Positions 16,625 through 25,897 of a stretch of 46,024 nucleotides of DNA are shown here, one piece after another. Where the stretch lies: contig NZ_QPJE01000018.1 of the NCBI RefSeq assembly GCF_003337245.1, forward strand, positions 1 through 46,024, written 5' to 3'. The number at the start of each line of letters is the position of its first letter. The stretch's first letter is position 1. Source of the DNA: Halanaerobium sp. MA284_MarDTE_T2 (GTDB taxonomy: Bacteria; Bacillota; Halanaerobiia; Halanaerobiales; Halanaerobiaceae). The position numbers were made by a program, and so were the translations under genes. The notes below the pieces were generated by a model. The model was not told the DNA's origin. It did no database searches and saw nothing but the letters and a program-made list of their open reading frames with translations.

Positions 16625-17764
16625 TTATACACTTTTAATAAAATTAGTAATAATTTCTCCTCTTTTTTTCCATAATAATTCTTTCGATTTCTCAATAATA
16701 TTATTTGAATAATAATCATAGATTTCTTTTGATGAATTCAATTCATTTATTGCATTTACCAATGAATCAATATCACCTGGCTTATAAAACAATCCACATT
16801 TTTCAGTAATAATTTCTCTATTAGGAGGTAAATCTGTTGCAATAACAGGTATACCATGAGAAAAATAATCAAATATTTTCATAGGAGAAGTTAAATACCT
16901 ATTAAAGAAAGTATCAGCAAGAGGAACTATTCCTATTTTTAATTTTTTTAAATTTTTTTCTACTTCAATTTTATCTACCCATCCAGTAATTTTGACTTTA
17001 TCTTCTAATCCTAATTCTCTTATCAAATCTAAATAATAGTTTATTGTTTCCTTATCCCTACCACCAATAATCATCAACTTAATTTCTTTATTTTTTATTT
17101 TTTTTATAGCGTAAAATAAATCTTCAATTTTTTTTCTTTTTTGTAAAGAACCTATATAACCAATATACTTATTATTCCATAAATCATCTGAATAAGTTAT
17201 CTTCCTTATACCAGTCCTAGCCACACAATAATTTTGGTTAGGTATATATTTTTTATATAATTCTTTTAAAATATTTTGATGACAAATAATTCCATCTAAT
17301 TTTGGTAAAAACCATTTTTGAAATATAAACTTTTTCTTCTTTCTTTTTACTCTTTCCAAACTAAGATCTAAATAGAAGTCATGAGCTTCATAAAAAACTT
17401 TTATATTTAAAAACTTTTTTAAAAGTAAAAGATAAGGTAGAAATCCGACAGTTCTTGTTATAACTGCATCTACTTTTCTATTTTTATGTATGTTTTTTAT
17501 TTTTTTTAAAGCTTTTATATAAAAAGATGTACTTTTACTGATAGAAAAGTTATTATCAATTAAACCAACTTTAAAATTATCTAAAGGATTTAAATTAAAA
17601 TAATTTTTAAGGATGTAATTATAATTTTTATCATTATTTTTAGAAACAATAAGATTAATATTATTTTTATTTGACTCAGCTAATCCATAACTAGTTAAAG
17701 TGGAAAAATTTATTCCCGCTTCTTGACAGGGCCAATCACCAAAAAAAACATAAACAATATTCAA
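16625..17764 (-). CDS. Family 4 glycosyltransferase
   Basis: This 379-residue GT-B protein has the C-terminal glycosyltransferase group 1 pattern: NKYIGYIGSLQKRKKIEDL, MIIGG, VKITGWVDK, and FDYFSHGIPVIATDLPPNREI. It is very rich in Asn, Lys and Ile, following the AT bias of this segment. Translation most likely begins at the TTG 7 nt after AGGTGGG, giving MNIVYVFFGDWPC; the upstream in-frame GTG lies inside that ribosome site. It is separated by 108 bp from the ligase-like gene and by 50 bp from the next GT4. Confidence 0.82.
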   Translation of the reverse strand: MNIVYVFFGDWPCQEAGINFSTLTSYGLAESNKNNINLIVSKNNDKNYNYILKNYFNLNPLDNFKVGLIDNNFSISKSTSFYIKALKKIKNIHKNRKVDAVITRTVGFLPYLLLLKKFLNIKVFYEAHDFYLDLSLERVKRKKKKFIFQKWFLPKLDGIICHQNILKELYKKYIPNQNYCVARTGIRKITYSDDLWNNKYIGYIGSLQKRKKIEDLFYAIKKIKNKEIKLMIIGGRDKETINYYLDLIRELGLEDKVKITGWVDKIEVEKNLKKLKIGIVPLADTFFNRYLTSPMKIFDYFSHGIPVIATDLPPNREIITEKCGLFYKPGDIDSLVNAINELNSSKEIYDYYSNNIIEKSKELLWKKRGEIITNFIKSV

Positions 17765-17814
17765 AATAAATCCCACCTTTTAAAATTTGAAAAAATATTT
17801 TCTTATAATATCTA

Positions 17815-18921
17815 TTATTTTTCTTCAAGAAAATATATTATTTTTTTAATCATAATTTTATTTGTAAATCTACTCTCAATTTTTTCACGACCTCTTCTAC
17901 CCATTAATTTTTTTCTATGACTATCCATCATCTGGATTGTTTTTCTGGCAATATCTTCTGGATCTTCTGCTTTGGCTAAAAATCCATTTTCACCATCAGT
18001 TATTAATTCAGAAATATTGCTGACATCAGTACTAACTACAGGTTTTGAAGCTGCCATGGCTTCTGCAATAACAAAACCAAAACCTTCCCATCTGGCAGTA
18101 TGTAATAAGAAATCAATTCCTGGTAAAATATTATAAATATCATCTCTAAAACCAGTAAAAACTACGTTATTGGACAAATTGTATTTTCGGGCTAGCTCTT
18201 TCAGCTCCTGTTCTCGCTCACCACTACCAATAATTAAAATAACAAAATCTTTTCTTTTTTCTTTAATTATATCTGCTGCTTTTAATAAAAACTCGTGACC
18301 TTTTTGATAATACAACCTGCCTATATTTGCTATTATAACTTTATTCTGACTTATTTTAAACTCTTTATGCAGATTAATAGCATTATTTTTTGCATTATCA
18401 ATCTTAGAGAGATCAATACCATTATAAATAACTGTAATTCTATCTTCACTGAGCCACTGAGAAGTATTTTTTAGAATAGTTTCTTTTGTTGCTTTAGAAT
18501 TAGCTATTATATCTGTAACACAATCTTTTAAAAGATATTTGTTATAAAATCGATTTTTTATAGGTATTGCACTACCCCGTCGATAAATAATCCTGTCCAG
18601 TCCAGCTATTTTGCCAGTTATTCCACCAAATTTTAAGTCCTGAGACATATTTAAAAACATTATATCTATCTTTTTATTTTTTAAAAAATCTATAAATTTT
18701 TTACTTTTAAATGGATTTAAAACCGATATACCGCTCTTTATTTCTACTGCTTCGGTTTTGATACCGGCCTTTTTTGCCCTCTTAAATAGTTCTGTGTCAG
18801 TACCTGATGCAATATAAATATCATACTCTGGATCCTGATTTAAACGTCTGGCAGTTGTAAATGTCCATTTTTCTCCTCCACCCCACACAGGGCAGCTGTT
18901 TAGAAATACTATCTTTTTCAT
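17815..18921 (-). CDS. Family 4 glycosyltransferase
   Basis: This is a 368-residue GT-B enzyme with CPVWGGGEKWTF at the start, VIYNGID, IANIGRLYYQKGHEFLL, and EGFGFVIAEAMAASKPVVSTD with the EX7E catalytic pair. It resembles LPS core GT4 enzymes. Its ATG overlaps the stop of the upstream WaaE-like gene (ATGA), with GAGG before it, so the two are translationally coupled. It is a paralogue of the protein at 14150-15253, possibly adding a related residue. Confidence 0.86.
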   Translation of the reverse strand: MKKIVFLNSCPVWGGGEKWTFTTARRLNQDPEYDIYIASGTDTELFKRAKKAGIKTEAVEIKSGISVLNPFKSKKFIDFLKNKKIDIMFLNMSQDLKFGGITGKIAGLDRIIYRRGSAIPIKNRFYNKYLLKDCVTDIIANSKATKETILKNTSQWLSEDRITVIYNGIDLSKIDNAKNNAINLHKEFKISQNKVIIANIGRLYYQKGHEFLLKAADIIKEKRKDFVILIIGSGEREQELKELARKYNLSNNVVFTGFRDDIYNILPGIDFLLHTARWEGFGFVIAEAMAASKPVVSTDVSNISELITDGENGFLAKAEDPEDIARKTIQMMDSHRKKLMGRRGREKIESRFTNKIMIKKIIYFLEEK

Positions 18922-19676
18922 TTAATTTCATCCTCAAAAATATTATTTAATTCCCAGAGTTTAATGCTTTTTAAAAATTGATAATATGATGAAAGAAGAG
19001 ATAAAATGAGTCCCTGTACTCCAAGCAGAAATCCTTTCTTGAGAAAAAATTTCTTAATAAACTCCAGAATGGGTCTGGTTAATATATATGAAACTCCAAT
19101 TTTCTTACCCTTTTGATATTTTTTTTTCGCATCAAGGCTTGTATATTGATTCATTTTATCAACATATTCCTTTAAATTGCTGTAGGTATAATGTATAAAG
19201 TCATTATCAAGTTTTCCTATTTCTCCTTTTATCTCAGGTGATTCATGAACTAGACCGCGATATCTATAAACTGATTTAAATAATCTCAGTGTGTAGTCAG
19301 GATACCAGCCGCAGTATTTGATCCATTTTCCTAAAAAATAATTTTTCCTGGCAATATTATATCCTTCTGCCTCTGGATTGGAAAGTGTTTTTTTTATCTC
19401 TTCCTGCAGAGAATTTGTAATTCTTTCATCTGCATCTACTACCAGAACCCACTCTGTATCAATTTGTTCCAGTCCATAATTCCTCTGAGAAGCAAAATCA
19501 TCAAACTGTCTTTCGAAAAATTTAACGTTATTATATCTTAAACAGATTTCCTCTGTTTTATCACTGCTTAATGAATCAACTATAACCACTCTCGGCACCC
19601 ACATTAAACTATCAAGACAGGCAGCAATATTATCTTCTTCATTATATGTTAAAACAAGGGCTGTGAGATTGTTCAT
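18918..19676 (-). CDS. WaaE/KdtX-like family 2 glycosyltransferase (LPS core)
   Basis: This 252-residue GT-A enzyme matches the WaaE family, which adds beta-1,4-glucose to inner-core heptose in enterobacteria. Motifs are ALVLTYNEEDNIAACLDSL, VVIVDSLSSDKTEEI, FDDFASQRNYGLE, VLVVDADERIT (the DXD), and WYPDYTLRLFK with YRGLVHESPE. A hydrophobic C-terminal segment would anchor it to the inner membrane. It overlaps both neighbours by 4 bp (ATGA). Whether its acceptor is heptose here is an inference from the two GT9 genes upstream. Confidence 0.87.
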   Translation of the reverse strand: MNNLTALVLTYNEEDNIAACLDSLMWVPRVVIVDSLSSDKTEEICLRYNNVKFFERQFDDFASQRNYGLEQIDTEWVLVVDADERITNSLQEEIKKTLSNPEAEGYNIARKNYFLGKWIKYCGWYPDYTLRLFKSVYRYRGLVHESPEIKGEIGKLDNDFIHYTYSNLKEYVDKMNQYTSLDAKKKYQKGKKIGVSYILTRPILEFIKKFFLKKGFLLGVQGLILSLLSSYYQFLKSIKLWELNNIFEDEIK

Positions 19677-20704
19677 TTTATCATTCCTCTGTTTTTTAAC
19701 TCATTAAATATTATCTCAGGTGAAATATCCACCATACACTTATGGTGTTCGAGTGGACACTGGTGTTCCCCACAGGGTCTGCATTTTAATTTATTGTTAG
19801 TTATTATACAATGCTTACCAGTACCTTTTGGCTGATATTTAACTTCATCAGATGGTCCAAAAATAGTAATGGTATCTGTTCCTGCTGCTGCTGCAACATG
19901 AACCGGGCCAGTATCTCCACTTATCAAAAGTTGAGACTTCTTAAGTACAAATGCAAGTTCTAAAAGGCTGGTCTGGCCACATATATTATCTGCCTTAAAT
20001 TTCATTAAATCTATAATTTTTTTAACTCTCTCTACATCCCCCGGGCCACCAACAAAAAGCACATCACGCCCAGCACTTATAATCATATCAGCCAGCTGAG
20101 CAAAATATTCTTCTGGCCACTGTTTGGTCGGCCAGCTTCCACCTGTATTTAAAACAATATAATCTTTACCAAAGCTGAGGTTTTTTTCTTTTAACTTCGA
20201 ATAAAGATTTTTTTCTATTTGATCAGTCTTATCAGCAAAATTTATGACAGGTACAATCTCCTGACCTGATATATTACAGCCTATATCTTTGAGAAAATCA
20301 AGATAAACTTCTGTCATATGTTTATTATCTGCTGTTTTAAGTTCTTTATCAAGAAAAACTCCTCTTCCTTTACCACCATAGCCGGCAGAATAATCAGGAG
20401 CAATCAATTTTAAAAGTAGAGCAGTTCTCCAGTTTCCGTGAATATTGAGGCCCAGGTGATAATTATTTTTTTTTAATTTACGGACAAAAGAAAAAGAACG
20501 GGCAGCAGGCCATTCTTTATTAAAAGAATAAACATGATCTATATTGTCATTTTCTCTTACTATTTCTGCAAATTTACTGTTTGCTACCAGATCAATCCTG
20601 GCTTCAGGATAGTTTTTCCTGAGTTCTTCAAAAAAAGGATAGGCAAATATTAAATCTCCAAGATACAGCAGATCAACAACTATTATTCTATTTATATCAT
20701 GCAT
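19673..20704 (-). CDS. Family 9 glycosyltransferase (ADP-heptose:LPS heptosyltransferase-like)
   Basis: This 343-residue GT9 protein shows the N-terminal IIVVDLLYLGDLIFAYPFFEELR, LNIHGNWRTALLLK, the central VLNTGGSWPTKQWP, and the donor-site SGDTGPVHVAAAAGTDTITIFGPS. It ends in a Cys-rich motif (CRPCGEHQCPLEHHKC) common in Firmicute and delta-proteobacterial GT9 enzymes. The family transfers heptose to Kdo or heptose. No heptose synthesis genes are in the window, so the sugar is inferred from family only. Confidence 0.87.
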   Translation of the reverse strand: MHDINRIIVVDLLYLGDLIFAYPFFEELRKNYPEARIDLVANSKFAEIVRENDNIDHVYSFNKEWPAARSFSFVRKLKKNNYHLGLNIHGNWRTALLLKLIAPDYSAGYGGKGRGVFLDKELKTADNKHMTEVYLDFLKDIGCNISGQEIVPVINFADKTDQIEKNLYSKLKEKNLSFGKDYIVLNTGGSWPTKQWPEEYFAQLADMIISAGRDVLFVGGPGDVERVKKIIDLMKFKADNICGQTSLLELAFVLKKSQLLISGDTGPVHVAAAAGTDTITIFGPSDEVKYQPKGTGKHCIITNNKLKCRPCGEHQCPLEHHKCMVDISPEIIFNELKNRGMIK

Positions 20705-20738
20705 AAGATCATTCCTTTATATCTTAAAAATAAAGTGG

Positions 20739-21797
20739 TCAGTCATCTAATTTCTTTTTTGCAATTCGCAGTACCTGTTCAACAGTAATAAGCTTCATGC
20801 ACTTCATATCTCTGCTGCAGCTTTTCTCCCAACAGCCAATACATTCCAGGCTGTTGTCCTGAATAACTGTATTACCTTTACCATAAGGACCATGTGTATC
20901 AGGATCCGTGGGCCCCATAAGAGAAATTACCTTTAACCCAAGTGCAGCTGCAAGATGGGTTGGCCCTGTATCTCCACCAATATAAAGATCAGCCCTATTA
21001 TAAACAGCTGCCAGTTCTTTCAGAGAAGTTTTTCCGGCAAGATTAACATAGTTATCATTACTTATAGCATCAAATTTCTCGATTTTTTCTCTGTCGTTTT
21101 TTGATCCAGTAAAAATAATATAATAACCTTCTTTAATAAGTTTTTCTGCCAGTTCAAAATATCTGTTCAGATACCAGTTTTTAGACTCCCAGGTTGTAAA
21201 TGGATTAATAACTACAAGTTTTTTGTTTTCTGGAATTCTATAGGTATTAAAAACTATATCAATATTATTTTTAAGCTCATCAGGAATAACTAAACCATAA
21301 TTAATCTCTTCTGTTTCCACACCGACAGCTGATGCCAGATGAAGGGTTCTTTCTACCTGATGCATTTTTTTGCCCGGTATATCTATTTTTGCCTGATAGA
21401 AAAAAGTACTCAGTTCTCTACCATCTGCAGGCCCAATCCGCAGATCTGCTTTTATTAAGAAACCTGCAAATGCACTTTTAAATAAACCGTGTAAATCAAG
21501 AAATATATCATATTTTCTCTGCCGCATTTTTTTGAAAAAAGCAGCAAAAGACTTTATAGCTTTAATATAACCTTCTTCTCTGCGCAGCTTTTTCCACTCT
21601 TTTCTTGGCAGAATAATAACATTATCAATATAAGGATTTAAAGTTACAAGTGGATAAGCTTTATCTTCCACCAGCCAGTCTATTTGTGCATCAGAATATT
21701 TCTGCCTTACAGCATAAGCTGCCGGTAAAGCATGGATTACATCCCCGATTGCACTCAGGCGGGTAATAAGTATTTTTTCCGGATTATCATTTTCCAT
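20739..21797 (-). CDS. Family 9 glycosyltransferase (lipopolysaccharide heptosyltransferase-like)
   Basis: This is a 352-residue GT9 protein. It starts KILITRLSAIGDVIHALPAAYAVRQK, a near-textbook WaaC/WaaF N-terminus, followed by WLVEDKAYPLV, DLHGLFKSAF, VINPFTTWESKNW and the donor motif IGGDTGPTHLAAALGLKVISLMGPTDP. Like its neighbour it has a C-terminal Cys cluster (CIGCWEKSC). It begins 1 bp after waaA ends, so it is probably the first enzyme to act on Kdo-lipid A. The ATG follows GGGAG. Confidence 0.9.
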   Translation of the reverse strand: MENDNPEKILITRLSAIGDVIHALPAAYAVRQKYSDAQIDWLVEDKAYPLVTLNPYIDNVIILPRKEWKKLRREEGYIKAIKSFAAFFKKMRQRKYDIFLDLHGLFKSAFAGFLIKADLRIGPADGRELSTFFYQAKIDIPGKKMHQVERTLHLASAVGVETEEINYGLVIPDELKNNIDIVFNTYRIPENKKLVVINPFTTWESKNWYLNRYFELAEKLIKEGYYIIFTGSKNDREKIEKFDAISNDNYVNLAGKTSLKELAAVYNRADLYIGGDTGPTHLAAALGLKVISLMGPTDPDTHGPYGKGNTVIQDNSLECIGCWEKSCSRDMKCMKLITVEQVLRIAKKKLDD

Positions 21798-21798
21798 T

Positions 21799-23103
21799 TT
21801 AATCTACTCCCTTTTTAAAAAGGAATTCAGTTAGCTGAAGGTGTTTGTCCACTGCTCCTCTATTTTCTGCCAGAATCTCTCCGGCATTTTGACCAATATA
21901 TTCCATTTCATTTCTGTTTGATAAAAGTTCATATGTTTTTTGATATAACTCTTCTTTGTTTTTAACTTTAAATCCCACATTATTTTCCAGTAAAAAGTCC
22001 CTTTCTTCTTTAAAATTGTACATACTGGGGCCAAAAAGAACCACCTTTGATCTTGCAGCAGCCTCAATAACATTGTGGCCGCCTCTTTTAATTAAACTTC
22101 CACCAACAAAAATAATATCAGCAAAGTGGTATAAATCTGCCAGTTCTCCCATTGTATCTACAATTACAATATCTGCTCTGTTATTTTCTGCATAAAAACC
22201 CTTTTTCAATTTTGTATACAGTACAGAATTAAAATTGTATTCCCCACAGAGTGACTGCAGTTCTTCTCTTCTTTCAACATATCTGGGGGCTAAAAACAGC
22301 TTAAGACTGCTGAAATCGTTTTTTAATTCCTTATAAACATCCAGTATTTTTTCTTCTTCACCCTTATGAGTACTACCGGCAGTTAAAACCGGTGTGTCTT
22401 TTTTGAGGTTAAATAATTCCCTTTTCTTCTCTAATTTTTCTTTGTTCAAATTATCAATATCTATATCATATTTTAAATTTCCATTTATGCAGACATGGTC
22501 TTCTGGAGCTCCAAGTTCAATAATTTTATTATATCCTTCTCTGCTCTGCATACTTATAATATCTATTCTGTGCAGCATATCTTCCATAATAGCAGACATA
22601 TATTTATATTTATTGAAAGTATCATCACTTATCCTGCCGCTGGCAAGCATAATAGAACAGCCTGATTTGTCAAGTTCTTTGATAAGATTTGGCCAGAGTT
22701 CTGTCTCTATTAATACAAACAGATCCGGTGAAAAAAATTTAACAGACCTTTTTACAATCCATTTCAAATCTAAAGGCATATAAATATAGCAGTCAGCGGA
22801 ATCAATTTTTTCTCTTGCGATTTTTCTGCCTGTTGGAGTCATATTGGAAAAAATAATTCGAGCAGATGGATATTTTTCTCTCAATCCTGCTGTAAATTCT
22901 TTAGCTGCAAGTGTTTCGCCAGCTGAAGCAGCATGAACCCAGATCACCCTATCAGCAGGAAAAATCAGTTCCAGATCATCCCTGTAAAAGGCAAACCTTT
23001 CTTTTAATCCCAGCTCTTCTCCACTGCGGAGACCATTATAAGCATAATATGGAATTAAAAGCAGTGTAATAATATTTAAAAATATATTATATAAAAAATA
23101 CAT
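21799..23103 (-). CDS. waaA: 3-deoxy-D-manno-octulosonic acid transferase (Kdo transferase)
   Basis: This 434-residue GT30 enzyme transfers Kdo from CMP-Kdo to the lipid A precursor at the cytoplasmic face of the inner membrane. It has an N-terminal membrane anchor, then WVHAASAGETLAAKEF with the catalytic Glu, IIFSNMTPTGRKIA, IETELWPNLI, VLTAGSTHKGEEE, and FVGGSLIKRGGHNVIEAAA near the C-terminus. Length is normal for the family. It follows the LpxL-like gene by 14 bp and precedes the heptosyltransferase-like genes, matching pathway order. Confidence 0.95.
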   Translation of the reverse strand: MYFLYNIFLNIITLLLIPYYAYNGLRSGEELGLKERFAFYRDDLELIFPADRVIWVHAASAGETLAAKEFTAGLREKYPSARIIFSNMTPTGRKIAREKIDSADCYIYMPLDLKWIVKRSVKFFSPDLFVLIETELWPNLIKELDKSGCSIMLASGRISDDTFNKYKYMSAIMEDMLHRIDIISMQSREGYNKIIELGAPEDHVCINGNLKYDIDIDNLNKEKLEKKRELFNLKKDTPVLTAGSTHKGEEEKILDVYKELKNDFSSLKLFLAPRYVERREELQSLCGEYNFNSVLYTKLKKGFYAENNRADIVIVDTMGELADLYHFADIIFVGGSLIKRGGHNVIEAAARSKVVLFGPSMYNFKEERDFLLENNVGFKVKNKEELYQKTYELLSNRNEMEYIGQNAGEILAENRGAVDKHLQLTEFLFKKGVD

Positions 23104-23117
23104 AAAATCCTCTCCAA

Positions 23118-23984
23118 CTATTGATAGGTTTTCCAGCGCTTATGCAGCCACATCCACTGATCTGGATATCTCCTTATAATTTCTTCTGTTATATCCAGTA
23201 AATCCTGCAGTATATTCCTCTGCACAGCTTCTCCTGCTTTTCTATCAATAAAAATAGGTGAATAAAATAAAAATTTGTGCTTTAACCAGCCTTCTCTAAG
23301 CAAAAATGCCGGTACAACTGCAGCACCTGTTCTTTCTGCCAGCTGTACAGCTCCTGTATATGTTGAAGCGGGTTTATCAAAAAACTCCATTTTCCATCCA
23401 TTTTCTCTTGCATCCTGATCACCTAAAATAACAACTATTTCTCCCTGCTTTAAAGCTTTATATGCTTTTCTAACAGAAGCACCTTTAGGGATTATATTAA
23501 CACCTACATTTTCCCGGATATAATTGATTTTTTCGTCCATTATAGAATTATTCTGTGTTCTGGCTATAGCATTTACCTTATATCCTTTTAAAGTTAAAGC
23601 AGCTCCCATAAGTTCCCAGTTTCCAAAGTGACCTGTATAGATAATTACACCTTTTCCTCTATCAAGACATTTGTCCAGATATTCAATATTCTCATATTCA
23701 ATAATATTATCAATATCTTCTACTCCGATATTTTCCTGGAGCAGAAATTCCGAAAGATTCATGCCAAGATTGCTGTAAACTTTTTTCAGAATTTTATCTG
23801 CTTTATTTTTATCAGCATTAAAAGCATCCATAATGTTCTGTCGGGAATTTTCTCCCCTGGAGCCTGACAATTTATAGGCAAGCTGGCCCAGAAATTTTCC
23901 GGGCAGATATGCTCTGGATACAGGCAGCTTTTGTGTAATAAATTTAAATATATCAAAAAGTAAAGCGGTTAATCTATTCAACAT
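23118..23984 (-). CDS. Lipid A biosynthesis lauroyl/myristoyl acyltransferase (LpxL/HtrB family)
   Basis: This 288-residue inner-membrane acyltransferase has the catalytic HX4E motif in YTGHFGNWELMGAAL, followed by VNAIARTQNNSIMDEKINYIRE, ILGDQDARENGWKMEFFD and the C-terminal YPDQWMWLHKRWK typical of LpxL. It adds a secondary acyl chain to Kdo-lipid A. An N-terminal hydrophobic helix anchors it. The order kdsD-lpxL-waaA on this strand supports the assignment. Chain specificity is not readable. Confidence 0.92.
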   Translation of the reverse strand: MLNRLTALLFDIFKFITQKLPVSRAYLPGKFLGQLAYKLSGSRGENSRQNIMDAFNADKNKADKILKKVYSNLGMNLSEFLLQENIGVEDIDNIIEYENIEYLDKCLDRGKGVIIYTGHFGNWELMGAALTLKGYKVNAIARTQNNSIMDEKINYIRENVGVNIIPKGASVRKAYKALKQGEIVVILGDQDARENGWKMEFFDKPASTYTGAVQLAERTGAAVVPAFLLREGWLKHKFLFYSPIFIDRKAGEAVQRNILQDLLDITEEIIRRYPDQWMWLHKRWKTYQ

Positions 23985-23995
23985 CTTATTCCTTT

Positions 23996-24985
23996 CTAAA
24001 AAACTCTTGCCCGCAGCAGATCCTGAAAGTTAAGCATTGCCACAGGTTTACTGTTTTCAACGACCGGAAGATCATTAATCTCTCTATCTTCCATTATTTT
24101 TAAAGCCTCTGCTGCAAGTTTATCTTTTTCTATAGTTACTGGATCAGCGGTCATATATTCTGAAACAGGTTTATCGATAAAATCAGAAGATTTTTCAAGC
24201 AGTCTTCTTATATCTCCATCGGTGATAATTCCTTTTAAATTACCGTTCTTATCAATTATTGAAGTTGACCCCATCCTGCTCGAAGTCATTTCGAAAAGTG
24301 CCTCTCTTACAGCAGCATTTTCCCCTACGGTAGGATTCTGCTCTCTTATCTTAATTACATCCGCTACTTTTGTCAGCAGTTTTCTGCCAAGAGAACCTCC
24401 CGGATGAAATACAGCAAAATCTTCCGGGGTAAATCCATGAAAATGTGACAGTGCAATTGCAAGTGCATCTCCAAGTGCAAGTACCGCTGTTGTACTTGCT
24501 GTTGGAGCAAGATTGTACGGACATGCTTCTGCCGGCACACCGGCCTCAATTATTAAATCAGCATATTCTGCCAGAGTAGATTCCTGGTCACCCGTAATTG
24601 CAATAAGTCTGGCACCAATTCTCCTTATAGAGGGGATTAAATTTATTAATTCATCTGTTTCTCCACTGTTGGAAATTGCTGCAACAACATCCCCCTCTGT
24701 AATCATGCCCAGATCACCATGAAGAGCTTCGGTAGCATGAACAAAAAAAGCCGGAGTTCCTGTACTGGAAAATGTAGCAGCCAGCTTTTGTGCAATAAGA
24801 CCGGATTTCCCCAGACCTGTAAACACAACTCTGCCTGGAGAATTTATAATAAGTTCCATCGCTTCTTTAAACAGACCATTAACCTTTTCTTTTAATGAAA
24901 ATACGGCTTCTGCTTCTATCTGCAGAACATTTTTAGCCTGACTAAGACTTTCTTCCATTTTTTTTGCATTATTCTTTTCTATCAT
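23996..24985 (-). CDS. kdsD: D-arabinose-5-phosphate isomerase
   Basis: This 329-residue enzyme interconverts ribulose-5-P and arabinose-5-P, the first committed step to Kdo. It has an N-terminal SIS domain (residues about 35-190) with FTGLGKSGLIAQKLAATFSS, AISNSGETDE and FAVFHPGGSLGR, followed by two CBS repeats (about 205-329). This is the full KdsD architecture. It follows kdsA by 50 bp. No kdsC phosphatase gene lies between kdsD and its neighbours, although the other Kdo enzymes are present. Confidence 0.95.
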   Translation of the reverse strand: MIEKNNAKKMEESLSQAKNVLQIEAEAVFSLKEKVNGLFKEAMELIINSPGRVVFTGLGKSGLIAQKLAATFSSTGTPAFFVHATEALHGDLGMITEGDVVAAISNSGETDELINLIPSIRRIGARLIAITGDQESTLAEYADLIIEAGVPAEACPYNLAPTASTTAVLALGDALAIALSHFHGFTPEDFAVFHPGGSLGRKLLTKVADVIKIREQNPTVGENAAVREALFEMTSSRMGSTSIIDKNGNLKGIITDGDIRRLLEKSSDFIDKPVSEYMTADPVTIEKDKLAAEALKIMEDREINDLPVVENSKPVAMLNFQDLLRARVF

Positions 24986-25035
24986 CTCAAACCACCCTTG
25001 AAAATTATCATTTAACTATCAAATTAATTTATCAA

Positions 25036-25869
25036 TTACCACTTTTTAACGGTTCTATCTATTTCCAGACCTTTTTTAAGAAGTTCTTCTAAATTATTCA
25101 GCCTCACCATATTCGCTCCATCACTTTTAGCTTCTTCTGGCTTATCATGGACTTCCATAAATAGTGAATCTATTCCAACAGCAAGAGCTGCCCGCATAAG
25201 ATGAGGCACATATTCTCTCTGACCATCTGAAGTATCTCCAGCTCCTCCCGGAAGCTGTACACTGTGAGTAGCATCGAAAACAACTGGATAACCTGTCTGA
25301 CGCATCCTCGGCAGTGAACGCATATCGACCACCAGATTATTGTAGCCGAAAGAAACTCCTCTTTCGGTCAAAATAATATTCTCATTACCTGTACTTTCTA
25401 TTTTTTTTACAACCTGATCTATGTCCCAGGGAGCCAGAAACTGCCCCTTTTTAACATTAATAATTTTACCTGTTTTTCCAGCTGCTGTAAGCAGATCGGT
25501 CTGCCGGGAAAGAAAAGCAGGTATTTGTATAATATCCAGCACTTCAGCAGCTTTTTCTGCCTGTTCTGGCAGATGTATGTCAGAAATAACTGCCAGATCA
25601 AATTTTTCTTTTACCTCTTCCAGTATTTTTAATCCTTTTTCCAGACCAGGACCTCTATATGATTTGATAGAAGATCTGTTTGCTTTATCAAAAGATGCCT
25701 TAAATACATATGGTATCCCTAATTTTTCTGTAATTGTCTTAATTCTTTCTGCTATTCTAAAAACCCTTTCCTTTTCTTCCAGAGCACACGGCCCTGCCAG
25801 AAGAACAAAAGGACTGCTGTCTTCACCAAAAACTATCTCTTTATTTAGAATTACTTTTTTAACTTCCAT
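25036..25869 (-). CDS. kdsA: 3-deoxy-8-phosphooctulonate synthase
   Basis: This 277-residue aldolase condenses phosphoenolpyruvate with arabinose-5-P. Family motifs are [89 protein letters not shown], and [12 protein letters not shown]. Residues after AGPC vary between metal-dependent and metal-independent types; the position usually Cys (metal) or Asn is not resolved here with certainty. The 28-bp gap to kdsB and co-directional kdsD indicate one transcript. Confidence 0.96.
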   Translation of the reverse strand: MEVKKVILNKEIVFGEDSSPFVLLAGPCALEEKERVFRIAERIKTITEKLGIPYVFKASFDKANRSSIKSYRGPGLEKGLKILEEVKEKFDLAVISDIHLPEQAEKAAEVLDIIQIPAFLSRQTDLLTAAGKTGKIINVKKGQFLAPWDIDQVVKKIESTGNENIILTERGVSFGYNNLVVDMRSLPRMRQTGYPVVFDATHSVQLPGGAGDTSDGQREYVPHLMRAALAVGIDSLFMEVHDKPEEAKSDGANMVRLNNLEELLKKGLEIDRTVKKW

Positions 25870-25897
25870 TATTTTTCACTCACCCCAAAATGCTAAA

